Assembly (NCBI RefSeq): GCF_036248275.1
Contig: NZ_CP109181.1
Location: 8,556,001 to 8,620,000, forward strand
Direction: 5' to 3'
Origin: Streptomyces sp. NBC_01716
Lineage (GTDB): Bacteria > Actinomycetota > Actinomycetes > Streptomycetales > Streptomycetaceae
Length of the DNA: 64,000 bases
The notes beneath the pieces were generated by a model, which made no database searches, was not told the origin of the DNA, and saw only the letters and a program-made list of their open reading frames with translations. This document shows positions 44,280-52,578 of the stretch, piece after piece; positions within the stretch are counted from its first letter, which is position 1; every line of letters begins with the position of its first letter. A program made the translations under genes and the position numbers.

Positions 44280-44756
44280 ATGGCCCGCCACGCCCTTGAG
44301 ATCACCCTGACCCGGCCCGCCACCCCGGCCGAACTCGCCCGCGCCTCCCAGGCCCTGCCACTTGCTGCGAACCATGACACGACGCGCCTGATGACAGTGA
44401 TCAAAGCCAGGAATCCCGGCCGGGCCCTGAACCGCGCCCGGCGCCGTCTCGAAGGACTGCTTCCCCTCGACTGTCTCAGCACCCATTACCCGGACCAGGC
44501 GGGACAGGTTCTTCTCTCTGTCGCCTTCAGCCCCGCCGCTGCCGCCGCGATCCGTCATGCCGCGGAACATGAAGGCCAGGAACCGAGCCTCTTCGTGGCG
44601 CAGGTCATCAGAAGGGCCCTGGCGGATCACGCCCGGCGGCAGGCCGCGGACCTGGAGCACGCCCTAAGCGAGCTTCTGACCCGTACCAGCCCCGACCGGC
44701 TCGTGGCCGCCGTCGGCCGCACCCTCACCCACACCACCGGAGAGCCCGCGTGCTGA
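44280..44756 (+). CDS. Hypothetical protein in the helicase operon
   Basis: A 158-residue protein starting MARHALEITLTRPATPAELA. The middle has RNPGRALNRARRRLEGLLP and the C-terminal half AIRHAAEHEGQEPSLFVAQV then IRRALADHARRQAADLEHAL, mainly helical and somewhat like the small DNA-binding proteins that precede replication or helicase genes. It overlaps the helicase start by seven bases. No function can be assigned. Confidence 0.6.
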   Translation: MARHALEITLTRPATPAELARASQALPLAANHDTTRLMTVIKARNPGRALNRARRRLEGLLPLDCLSTHYPDQAGQVLLSVAFSPAAAAAIRHAAEHEGQEPSLFVAQVIRRALADHARRQAADLEHALSELLTRTSPDRLVAAVGRTLTHTTGEPAC

Positions 44757-46240
44757 ACCCGACCGACGAACAGACCGCCGCTGCCGACGCCTTCACCACC
44801 GGGGGACACCTGGCCCTCCAGGCCGGTGCCGGTACCGGCAAGACCAGCACCCTGGTCCTCCTCGCCACACGGACGAGACGCCGGGGCCGCTATATCGCCT
44901 TCAACAAGGCCATCGCCCAGGGCGCCGCCGCCCGCTTCCCGCCCACCGTCACCTGCCGGACAGCCCACTCCCTCGCATTCGCCGCTACCGGCCACCGCTA
45001 CACCCGCCGGCTCAACGGCCCCCGCCAGGCAGGGTGGAAAACCGGCAGAGATCTGGGCATCACCAAGAACGTCCGCATCGGCGAACGCGACGTCTCCCAC
45101 AAGGCCCTGTCCCACGCCGTGCTGCGCACCGTCACCCACTACTGCCACTCCGCCGACCGTCACCTCAGCCGCTCTCACGTACCGCGCCTGCGCGGCCTCG
45201 AAGACCACGCCCTGCACGCCCAGCTCGCCCACGTGGTACTGCCGTTCGCCCGCAAAGCGTGGGCCGACCTCCAGCACCCCGACACCGGCGTCGTGCGCTT
45301 CGACCACGACCACTACCTCAAAATCTGGGCACTGACCGGCCCGAGAATCGAGGCGGACTTCCTCCTCCTCGACGAGGCCCAGGACACCAACCCCGTCCTC
45401 GAACAGGTCTTCACCGCCCAGCGCGACCACGCCCAGCTGGTGATGGTCGGCGACTCCGCCCAGGCCATCTACGGCTGGCGCGGTGCCCGCGACGTCATGA
45501 CCGGCTTCGACGGCCACGCCCTGTCCCTGTCCCAGTCCTTCCGCTTCGGCCCCCGCCTGGCTACCGAAGCCAACCGGTGGCTGACCATCGCCGGCGCCCC
45601 CATCCGCCTGACCGGCACCCCCACCATCCCCACCGATCTCGCCCCCGCCGCCGCCCCCGACGCAGTGCTGTGCCGCACCAACATCGGCGCCATGACCCAA
45701 GTCATGAACCACCTCGCCACCGGCCAGTCCGTTGCCCTCGCCGGAGGCGGAGACAGCCTGCGCGCCCTGGCAGGCGCCGCCCGCGACCTCAAGGAGGGCC
45801 GCCCCACCTGGCACCCCGAACTCCTCCTCTTCGCCTCCTGGGGCGAACTCCAGGACTACGCCGAACACGACCCCGCCGGCGGCGACCTGAAACCGTTTGT
45901 CGACCTCATCGACCAGCACGGCCCCGAAGCGATCCTGGCCGCCGTCGATCAGCTCACCCCCGAAACGCGCTCCGACGTCACCGTCTCCACCGCCCACCGC
46001 GCCAAAGGCCGCGAATGGAACACCGTACGCATCGCCCCCGACTTCACCCCACCCAAAGACACCGACCAGAAAGACGACAACGGGCGCCCCGTCCCCGGCC
46101 CCATCGACGACACCGAAGCACGCCTCGCCTACGTCGCCGTCACCCGCGCCCGCACCCGACTCGACCTCGGAGGACTGTCCTGGATTCACCACCACCCCGA
46201 CGGAAACCCCGCACCGCAGCCGGCACCGTCGCCACCATGA
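44750..46240 (+). CDS. UvrD/Rep-like superfamily-1 DNA helicase
   Basis: A 496-residue SF1A helicase, shorter than UvrD (about 720) but with all main motifs: Walker A LQAGAGTGKTSTLVLLA (about 23-39), motif II FLLLDEAQDTNPVLEQVF, motif III MVGDSAQAIYGWRGARDVM, motif IV SLSQSFRFGPRL, motif V DVTVSTAHRAKGREWNTV and motif VI RLAYVAVTRARTRLDL. The GTG start overlaps the preceding gene. Small SF1 helicases of this kind are widespread on Streptomyces plasmids and integrative elements. A role in replication, repair or phage defence cannot be told apart from sequence. Confidence 0.9.
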   Translation: MLNPTDEQTAAADAFTTGGHLALQAGAGTGKTSTLVLLATRTRRRGRYIAFNKAIAQGAAARFPPTVTCRTAHSLAFAATGHRYTRRLNGPRQAGWKTGRDLGITKNVRIGERDVSHKALSHAVLRTVTHYCHSADRHLSRSHVPRLRGLEDHALHAQLAHVVLPFARKAWADLQHPDTGVVRFDHDHYLKIWALTGPRIEADFLLLDEAQDTNPVLEQVFTAQRDHAQLVMVGDSAQAIYGWRGARDVMTGFDGHALSLSQSFRFGPRLATEANRWLTIAGAPIRLTGTPTIPTDLAPAAAPDAVLCRTNIGAMTQVMNHLATGQSVALAGGGDSLRALAGAARDLKEGRPTWHPELLLFASWGELQDYAEHDPAGGDLKPFVDLIDQHGPEAILAAVDQLTPETRSDVTVSTAHRAKGREWNTVRIAPDFTPPKDTDQKDDNGRPVPGPIDDTEARLAYVAVTRARTRLDLGGLSWIHHHPDGNPAPQPAPSPP

Positions 46241-46398
46241 ACACCAGACCGGACCACCGAACCGGGCAAGGCGTGCGCCGCCGGCACGCATGAGCTGATC
46301 CCGCGCATGGGTAAGCAACGTCTGCCCCTCACCGCCCAGGGGTACGAGCCGTAAAGGTAAGCACCACGTGCGGCCCTTCCCCGTAACGTTGGTGAGGC

Positions 46399-46584
46399 TC
46401 AGGTGAGCAAAGGTTGTCCGAGGTCTTCGTCGATGTTGCCGAACAGACGGTCCAGCGCCAAGTGACTCTGGGCCAGATGTTCGGTCGCCTTGTCAACGAG
46501 GTGAATCAGCGCGCTGACGAGATCCCAGGACGGATGTGCCGCAGGACCGCAGTCCCCCAGGGACCAGAGATCTGAAACACTCAC
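46399..46584 (-). CDS. Small hypothetical protein starting in a GTGA repeat
   Basis: A 61-codon frame: DLWSLGDCGPAAHPSWDLVS, then LIHLVDKATEHLAQSHLALD and RLFGNIDEDLGQPLLT. The pattern is helical and protein-like. Its GTG start is the last of several in-line GTG codons made by a tandem tetranucleotide repeat. I know no family for it. Confidence 0.45.
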   Translation of the reverse strand: MSVSDLWSLGDCGPAAHPSWDLVSALIHLVDKATEHLAQSHLALDRLFGNIDEDLGQPLLT

Positions 46585-46604
46585 TCACTCACTCACTCAC
46601 TCAC
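46577..46604. repeat. Tetranucleotide tandem repeat (CACT/GTGA)
   Basis: At least six tandem ACTC units lie across the start of the small minus-strand gene. Repeats of this kind change length by slipped-strand mispairing. Here that would alter the spacing of ribosome binding rather than the reading frame. Confidence 0.75.
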
Positions 46605-47130
46605 CAGCCCGCCGACGCCCGCCGCCCTGCGGGCGTGTGACCTCCGTCGGCGACACGACCCAGCCGAAACAGCTTCCACAACTCGTTGGGCACCAACCGC
46701 TCAGCAAGGCTCGTCATGCTCAGCACAACGAACGATCACGCCAAAAGAAACGACGACTTAGCCTCACCGGACCGCTGGGGCCCATCGACCTCGCCAGCAG
46801 CCAAGCCGTCCACGAGGGGAGCGACGAGGCGCGGGATGAGAGCCCGTCGAAGTGGGCCAGGCAGGTAGCACGACCGGATAGGAGAATGCCGAGACAGGCG
46901 ACCGGCTCAGTCGGGGGATCGGGATCGTGACAGCGCCTGCAAGAGTTCAGAACCGCCGGACACCGGCAGGTTCAGGCGCCGTAACGTGGGCCGGTTTCCC
47001 GCAGCCGCACCCGTTCTCGCGCTATCTCCCGTTCGGAGCGCACCCACGTGGCCTGTGGGAACTGCTCTACAGAGGCGGGGAGTTGGGGCGCACGACGAAG
47101 AAGTTCGTCTGCGGCAACCTGGACCGGCGC
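46605..47130. other. Gap with no recognisable gene
   Basis: No intact gene or known RNA is visible. The stretch separates the accessory block from the biosynthetic genes and is a little poorer in GC near 46720-46760. Confidence 0.5.
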
Positions 47131-48375
47131 TCACCCGGTACCGCGTGCACCGGGGGACCGGCCCGCGGGGAAGACCCGCTCGTGCCAGGTGCGGCAGACG
47201 AGGCGGCCCCGGTGGATCACCGCACGGTCCGCCCAGGCGTCCGCCATGGCGTCGGCGAGGGCGTTCGCCCGTACGGCCAGCAGCTCAGCGGGAGCTCCGG
47301 CTTCGATCGTCGTGCGGGCCAGGCCCATGGCCGTCCGGGCTGCTCCGCTGACGGCGTCGTAGGCGGAGCGCGGCGTCAGGTGACCTGCCAGGACCAGCAA
47401 CGATGCCGTATCCATGGGGTCGAACCGGCCCAGCGGGTTGAACGGGTCCCGAGCGTTATCTCCACCGCCCGCCACGGTGACCCCGGCGGCGCGGAGCGCG
47501 GCGATCGCTGTGAGTCCTCTCGGTACGGCGCGGGTGTGGCCCCGGGCTTGGAGATACAGGTTAGTCTGCGGACAGGCCACGACGGAGATCCCGGCCTCGG
47601 CGACCCGGGCGGCCGTCCGCTCCACCAGCTCCTGCGGCTGGCTGCCGAGGCTTACGCAGTGGCTCGCGGTGACGTGGTGGGGGAAGCCGCTCCTCAGGAC
47701 CCACTCGGCGAGTCCGCCGAGCGTGGTCGAGTCCGGGTCGAGAGTCTCGTCGACATGGAGATCCACTGGGCGCCCGGCCTCGGCCGCCGTGTCCATGAGG
47801 ATGTCGAGGCACGCCGACGGATCGTCGTCCCGGTAGGGCGCACCGCCCACCACGTCGGCGCCCGCCTTGAGCGCGTCCGCGAGCAGAGCGCGGTTGCTGG
47901 CTCCGGCACGGCCGCGGAGCGGGAAGTCCACGAAGGCTACGATCTGGAGGTCAAGCCGCTCCGCCAGCAGTTCACGCGCTTCCGTCAGAGCTTCGACCAG
48001 CATCAGCCCGGTCGTCTCCCCGACGTCCACATGGGTGCGGATGGCGGTCGCGCCGCCCGCCAGGAGTTTGGAGGCGGCGCTCAGCGCCCGGTCTCGCACA
48101 TCAGCCCGGGAGACCGTCCTGCGGGCTGTGTACCAGGACTCGACCGCGCTCTCCAGATCTCCTCGTCCTTGACCGTCGAACCTGCCAAGCAGGACCTTGT
48201 CGAGGTGGCAGTGGGGCTCGGCGGGGGCAGGCAGCAGGAGGTAACCGGTCAGATCGACGTGTTCAACGTTGGTTTCCAAGCTGCCGACCGGGCCGACGGC
48301 GTGGATGTGTTCGCGGCGCAGGAGCACGTCCGTCAGTGGGCCGTCTGGAAGCTGGGCGTTCGTCAGCAGCAACAC
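47131..48375 (-). CDS. Cytosine-deaminase-like amidohydrolase
   Basis: A 414-residue amidohydrolase resembling CodA. The metal site includes the first HxH in LPAPAEPHCHLDKVLLGR (about 50-66), the strand-4 to strand-6 ligands in RTHVDVGETTGLMLVEAL, VDLHVDETLDPDST and VTASHCVSLGSQ, and a final Asp in VAGGGDNARDPFNPLGRFDP. CodA turns cytosine into uracil and ammonia; relatives act on other N-heterocycles or ureas. It lies 18 bp after the PRTase gene in a three-gene operon, which suggests it feeds uracil or a related base into nucleotide assembly for the nucleoside pathway. Confidence 0.8.
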   Translation of the reverse strand: MLLLTNAQLPDGPLTDVLLRREHIHAVGPVGSLETNVEHVDLTGYLLLPAPAEPHCHLDKVLLGRFDGQGRGDLESAVESWYTARRTVSRADVRDRALSAASKLLAGGATAIRTHVDVGETTGLMLVEALTEARELLAERLDLQIVAFVDFPLRGRAGASNRALLADALKAGADVVGGAPYRDDDPSACLDILMDTAAEAGRPVDLHVDETLDPDSTTLGGLAEWVLRSGFPHHVTASHCVSLGSQPQELVERTAARVAEAGISVVACPQTNLYLQARGHTRAVPRGLTAIAALRAAGVTVAGGGDNARDPFNPLGRFDPMDTASLLVLAGHLTPRSAYDAVSGAARTAMGLARTTIEAGAPAELLAVRANALADAMADAWADRAVIHRGRLVCRTWHERVFPAGRSPGARGTG

Positions 48376-48393
48376 GTGGGTCCGCCTCCGGGG

Positions 48394-49002
48394 TCACCGC
48401 TCGGATCCGTCGGGTACAGAAGGCCACGAGACGCCGCTGAAGAGATCGCCGGCGTCGAGTTCTCCCATGTCGGGGGTGACCACCTGGCCGTCGAGGTCCT
48501 CGTAGAGGCTGAAACCGACGAAGCTGATGCCCGTCGCCCGGACTCTGTCGGTGGCCGCTGCGGCGCTGCTGACGACTGCGGCCACCTCATGACCGGTGTC
48601 GCATCGGGCGGTGATCGCTTCTCTGGCTGCCAGCAGTGTGCCTCCGGTGGCCGCTACGCAGTCGATGTAGACCGTCGCTTGATAGCTGCCCCGCGGAACG
48701 TCCGTCATGTACTGGTGGTCCACGCGGAGTCGGTCGGCCGTGCGCCGCATACCGAGCACGCAGAAGTCGGCCTGCGGGAAGGCCGTCGCGAAGCCGGGGT
48801 ACATCAGTGCGCCGCCCCGCAGCACGAACACGCACAACACGTCCCGCAGGGCACCGAGTTCGGCGCGCATGATCTCGGCGGTCCGCAGGCCCAGGACGCC
48901 GCCGATCCCGATGAGGCCGTGCCGGGCCTCGCCGGGATCGGTGGTGTGCTGCAGCCGGGCGTAACGCTTCTCGTCGTCGGGTGCTTCCGCTGCGAAGGTC
49001 AC
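48394..49002 (-). CDS. Uracil phosphoribosyltransferase-like protein
   Basis: A 202-residue PRTase. The PRPP-binding loop is VYIDCVAATGGTLLAA (about 115-130), matching the P-A/M-L-A-T-G-G core of UPRTases. The N-terminal ARLQHTTDPGEARHGLIGIG and CVFVLRGGALMYPGFATAFP correspond to the dimer and uracil-pocket regions. It should make UMP from uracil and PRPP. The GTG start overlaps the radical SAM stop by four bases. UPRTase homologues occur in nikkomycin-type clusters, where UMP is the building block, so a role in precursor supply is likely. The sequence is diverged from the housekeeping enzyme. Confidence 0.75.
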   Translation of the reverse strand: MTFAAEAPDDEKRYARLQHTTDPGEARHGLIGIGGVLGLRTAEIMRAELGALRDVLCVFVLRGGALMYPGFATAFPQADFCVLGMRRTADRLRVDHQYMTDVPRGSYQATVYIDCVAATGGTLLAAREAITARCDTGHEVAAVVSSAAAATDRVRATGISFVGFSLYEDLDGQVVTPDMGELDAGDLFSGVSWPSVPDGSER

Positions 49003-50291
49003 CGCGTTTCCCTGTTCCCGAGGATGAGGCCACAGCACATTTCCGCCACGTCGACCGCCGGATCGGCCAGCAGCCCGGCGAGCGGATGCTCCGCGTCGAC
49101 CGTGGCACGGTTTCGGGTTACTTGTTGCTGGGCCGAGATCAGCGTGACGGCGAGCCGGACGTCGTCGGGGGCGAGTAGATCGTCCACCAGGGAAGCGGAG
49201 TCGTTCTTGGCCAGGGCTGCCGCATGGGTCTTCGGGGCCATTTCCATGACGAGGTCGGACAGGGCCCAGATTCCCTCGTAGACGAGCAGATGAGTGATGG
49301 GGTCGTCGAAGAAGTACGCCACCGCCTCGGCGAAGCTCTGCTTCTCCAGGAGGAGTTTGCGGTCGGGAGCGGTGCCGCAGAAGATCCAGAACGTTCCGTC
49401 GGAGTTGAGCGTGACGGCGACTCCGGTACTGGCCGTGTAATCCCCGCGAATCGCGTCGTTCACGGCGGTGGCCAGCGACAGGTTTCCAGGCTGGGACTCG
49501 AAGGGGCCGTAATACTCCCGGATGGTCTTGCTGGCGTCCCGGTGGTCCTCCGCCAGGCGAAGGGCCTTTCCGCTGCGCCGGAAGACATTGAAGGTCAGGG
49601 GAACGGTCTTGCCGCCGGGCAGCAGGAGCCGGCGGTTCCAGCCGTCCACTTCGGCGATGCCCGCGCCGAGTTCATCCGCGATCGCCCGGTCCACCGTGCC
49701 CATGTCCGGCTGAATGCTGCGTAGCCCTACAGCGAAGCTCGGCTGGGTCTCTGACCAGCAGCGAAGTACGTTGCCGTACTGCTCGATCCGCACCGGGCGG
49801 GGCGCGTTGAGGTGGTAGCGGTCGATGCTCAGCCGAAGCAGTAGCTCGGGGTTGACGGCATTGCGAGAGCGTGCTTCGTCGATCTGGCGCATCATGCGCG
49901 CCGTGCGTTTGGGGGTTGTGGCCCAGTGGCCGGCGGTGACGATTTCGATTCTTGGGACCTTGGCCGTCTCTAGGAGACGCAAAATGCTGGAGAACTTGAG
50001 AAAGGGTTCCCCCCCGCCGGTTATGTTGAGCTTCTGCGAGGAGGATTCTGAAATGAATCGGATCGCGTCCTCAAGCTCACTCTTGGAGAGTGCGGTCTTC
50101 TCTGATTTCCGCTCCAGGTCTGATGAATACATACAGTGCTCGCATGCCACCGGGCACAGTTCGCTCAGATGAATGAAGAAGCTCGATCCCTGAGTCGGAA
50201 TATTTTCGAGCTGATGATGGAAGGAACGGAGAACCCGCTCGCGGGCGACCGAAGGGTCACGGAAAGCGTCCATGAGATGCGGATGATGCAA
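48999..50291 (-). CDS. Radical SAM enzyme, first gene of the deaminase operon
   Basis: A 430-residue radical SAM protein with the cluster motif C46PVACEHC53 after FFIHLSEL, and the GGE-type motif as ITGGGEPFLKFSSIL (about 90-104), which binds SAM. A strand with EIVTAGHW follows. The C-terminal half (AVTLNSDGTFWIFCGTAPDR, later CCGLILGN) has two or three Cys that could bind a second cluster. The reaction is unknown. It leads an operon with the PRTase and amidohydrolase, so it may modify a nucleobase or nucleotide. ATG 50291 is used; ATG 50273 is an alternative. Confidence 0.85.
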   Translation of the reverse strand: MHHPHLMDAFRDPSVARERVLRSFHHQLENIPTQGSSFFIHLSELCPVACEHCMYSSDLERKSEKTALSKSELEDAIRFISESSSQKLNITGGGEPFLKFSSILRLLETAKVPRIEIVTAGHWATTPKRTARMMRQIDEARSRNAVNPELLLRLSIDRYHLNAPRPVRIEQYGNVLRCWSETQPSFAVGLRSIQPDMGTVDRAIADELGAGIAEVDGWNRRLLLPGGKTVPLTFNVFRRSGKALRLAEDHRDASKTIREYYGPFESQPGNLSLATAVNDAIRGDYTASTGVAVTLNSDGTFWIFCGTAPDRKLLLEKQSFAEAVAYFFDDPITHLLVYEGIWALSDLVMEMAPKTHAAALAKNDSASLVDDLLAPDDVRLAVTLISAQQQVTRNRATVDAEHPLAGLLADPAVDVAEMCCGLILGNRETR

Positions 50292-50532
50292 AATTTCCCT
50301 CCCCTAGTTGACGCATAGAATATCCTGCGTCGCGACCTATCGTCCGTCAAGTGATTCGAACGGTCGGGGCCGATTGGCTGGAAAGCGCTTGTTGCGTTCG
50401 AGCGGGCACGAAAGTCATGGCATCTGTTCGCTGTCGCCGTTCCCTCCGCCGTGTTTCAATCAGCGTGGCTGATCCGGGAATCGGGTGAATTAATGGCCCG
50501 TCGCCATTATTAAACGGAGGGAGTGCATCCGG
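50292..50532. promoter_or_regulatory. Divergent promoter region
   Basis: This 241-bp gap separates the radical SAM operon from the MFS gene on the opposite strand, so promoters for both must lie here. GGAGGG at about 50516-50522 serves the MFS start. No operator palindrome stands out. Confidence 0.5.
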
Positions 50533-51729
50533 ATGTCGGAGCGGGCGGCGGTATCGGTGGTTCTGTCGGCCGGTGTGGCGGCCGCAGTGTCCCTGGGGAA
50601 ATTCTCCCCTTTCCTCGACCAGGTGCGTGATGGGTTCCACCTGTCGCTGACAGGGGCTGGCTGGCTGACGTCCAGCGTCACGGTCGTGGCAGCGGTGGCC
50701 GCCACGACGGTCGGGCGATGGGCCGGGGCTGGCAGAAGCCGGTCGGCGCTAGCCCTCGGGCTGGTCACGATCGGCTTGAGCGGGCTCGGGACCTCCGTGT
50801 TCGCCAACGCCGCCTGGCAGCTGTTCCTCGCACGTCTGCTAGAAGCCGTTGGCTACGTGGCGATTATGGTGGCCGGTCCGGCTCTGCTGGCGCAAGTGCT
50901 TGATGTGGCCCTGCGCAAGTGGGCGCTGGCCCTGTGGGGGATGTGCATTCCGGCCGGACTCGCCGCCGCGGCGGCGGGCGGCCTCATGACAGGGGTCGGC
51001 TGGCGCGGGTGGTTGGTGGTGCCGGCGGTTGCCTCGCTCCTGCTGGCGGCTGCGGTGTACCGGGGGGCGCCACTGAGGGCAGCCGTACCGGGGGTGGACC
51101 CAGTTTCCGGGGGAGCGGACTTCGAGGAGGGAGCCGCAGAATCCGAGTCCACCGCTCGGTTGGGGGCGCCGGTGTGGCTGTTGGCGTCCGGCTTTGCGCT
51201 CGTCTCGATGGTCGGTCTGGCGGTGGTGACCTTGCTGCCAGCCTTCCTTACCTCGGAACAGAACCTGCCGCGGGGTCGCGCCGGTGCACTAACGTCGGTC
51301 GTGGCGGCCGCCAGTATCGTGGGCAGCGTGGTAGCTGGTCTCCTTGCTCAGCGCGGTGTCCGTGCCCAGCCGCTCTTCGTCTCCGCGCTGCTGATGCCTT
51401 TCCTGGGTGCGGGTGTCTTCCTCGGGCCGACGTGGCTCGCGTGCTTCGTCGCCGCTGGCCTTCTTATGATCGTCAACGGGATCGTGGTCGCCGCTGTCTT
51501 CTCGGCGCTGCCCTCGGTGGCAGGGATCTCGGGGGCCGGTATGGCAGCTGGCATGGTCACGCAAATCGGCAGCCTGGGGACTCTGCTGGGACCTCCTCTG
51601 TTCGGCGCGGCCAAGGACCTAGTCGGCTGGTGGGCCACCTTGCCTCTGATGACGGTGGCCGTGGTGCCGGGGCTGGTGGCCCTTTTGCTGGCGGTACGGC
51701 GTAGCATGGCGGCCACTGCGGAAAGCTGA
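50533..51729 (+). CDS. MFS transporter, likely exporter of the cluster product
   Basis: A 398-residue major facilitator protein with about 12 transmembrane helices in two halves, split by a charged loop around 205-220 (GGADFEEGAAESESTARLG). It starts AAVSVVLSAGVAAAVSLGKF and has VGRWAGAGRSRSALALGLVT near the first cytoplasmic loop. The size and position, divergent from biosynthetic genes, suggest an exporter giving self-resistance. An importer role cannot be excluded. Confidence 0.85.
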   Translation: MSERAAVSVVLSAGVAAAVSLGKFSPFLDQVRDGFHLSLTGAGWLTSSVTVVAAVAATTVGRWAGAGRSRSALALGLVTIGLSGLGTSVFANAAWQLFLARLLEAVGYVAIMVAGPALLAQVLDVALRKWALALWGMCIPAGLAAAAAGGLMTGVGWRGWLVVPAVASLLLAAAVYRGAPLRAAVPGVDPVSGGADFEEGAAESESTARLGAPVWLLASGFALVSMVGLAVVTLLPAFLTSEQNLPRGRAGALTSVVAAASIVGSVVAGLLAQRGVRAQPLFVSALLMPFLGAGVFLGPTWLACFVAAGLLMIVNGIVVAAVFSALPSVAGISGAGMAAGMVTQIGSLGTLLGPPLFGAAKDLVGWWATLPLMTVAVVPGLVALLLAVRRSMAATAES

Positions 51730-51868
51730 CGCCCCGCCAGGGGGGGGCACCGTCCGGGGGCTCAGCCGCTGCCACGATCGTGATCAGGGCAATGGCGGCG
51801 GGGGACCGTCTAAAACCTGTCCCGTAACGGGTCAGAGTGAGCAACAGCCCCATGGCCACGGGGCTGGC

Positions 51869-52372
51869 TCAGGTTTCGAGGCGGCCCGGGCACATCGCTG
51901 ATCGCCGAAGGGTTTCCCGCCACTTGTCCCTCAAATCGCGGGATTCATCCATGGCGGGATCGCGACTTCCGCCGGGTGCGTAGGCCGGGGACCGGTCTGC
52001 GCGGAGCGGCACATGGGCGCAATACCAGGCCCGCTCGGCGCCTGCCTGCTCGGCGTCCGTGCCGTTCCGTAGATAGTCGAGCAGGGCGGTCATGACTTGG
52101 CGGCGCCCGAAGGCGTAGACCGCTGGTTCGACGAACCAGAGGCAGAAGCTGGGGTCCGGGTCGTAGACGGCTGCGGCCATCAACGGGGCGAAGAACTCTT
52201 CGGGCAGGTGGGCTCGTTCGAGCAGCGGCCTGCGCACCGCATGGGCCAGGTGCCGTGCGCGGCGTGTTTCCGGTATGTCGGCCGCGTTCCCGAGATCCAT
52301 CAGCCGCGCCACCTCGGTGGCGCATGACAGGAATGAACGTGCAGCTGCCTTGTTGCGCTCTTCCTCGGCCAT
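51869..52372 (-). CDS. Conserved Streptomyces hypothetical protein
   Basis: About 167 residues from an ATG at 52372 (MAEEERNKAAARSFLSCATE). The body has ARHLAHAVRRPLLERAHLPE, EFFAPLMAAAVYDPDPSFCL and FVEPAVYAFGRRQVMTALLD, then DYLRNGTDAEQAGAERAWYC, a helical pattern I recall from many unnamed Streptomyces proteins. It ends DLRDKWRETLRRSAMCPGRL. The frame extends upstream to 52465 without similar pattern. Function unknown. Confidence 0.65.
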   Translation of the reverse strand: MAEEERNKAAARSFLSCATEVARLMDLGNAADIPETRRARHLAHAVRRPLLERAHLPEEFFAPLMAAAVYDPDPSFCLWFVEPAVYAFGRRQVMTALLDYLRNGTDAEQAGAERAWYCAHVPLRADRSPAYAPGGSRDPAMDESRDLRDKWRETLRRSAMCPGRLET

Positions 52373-52578
52373 GGCGGCATTCTGGACCGGCTCAGGCCGA
52401 GAGGGTACGGGGCGATGGTTGCTTCTCACCGAGTGAAACGATCTTGTTGTGGCTGGTGTGATCACGGCGTCCGTGCCGTCCCGGATAGAAGCCCTTCACC
52501 GGGCTGAGCTCGCGCTGCTTCGGCAAGTTGGTTGTCTCGCTGCGACGAGCAAGACACCCCCTAAGGGCTTGCAGATCA

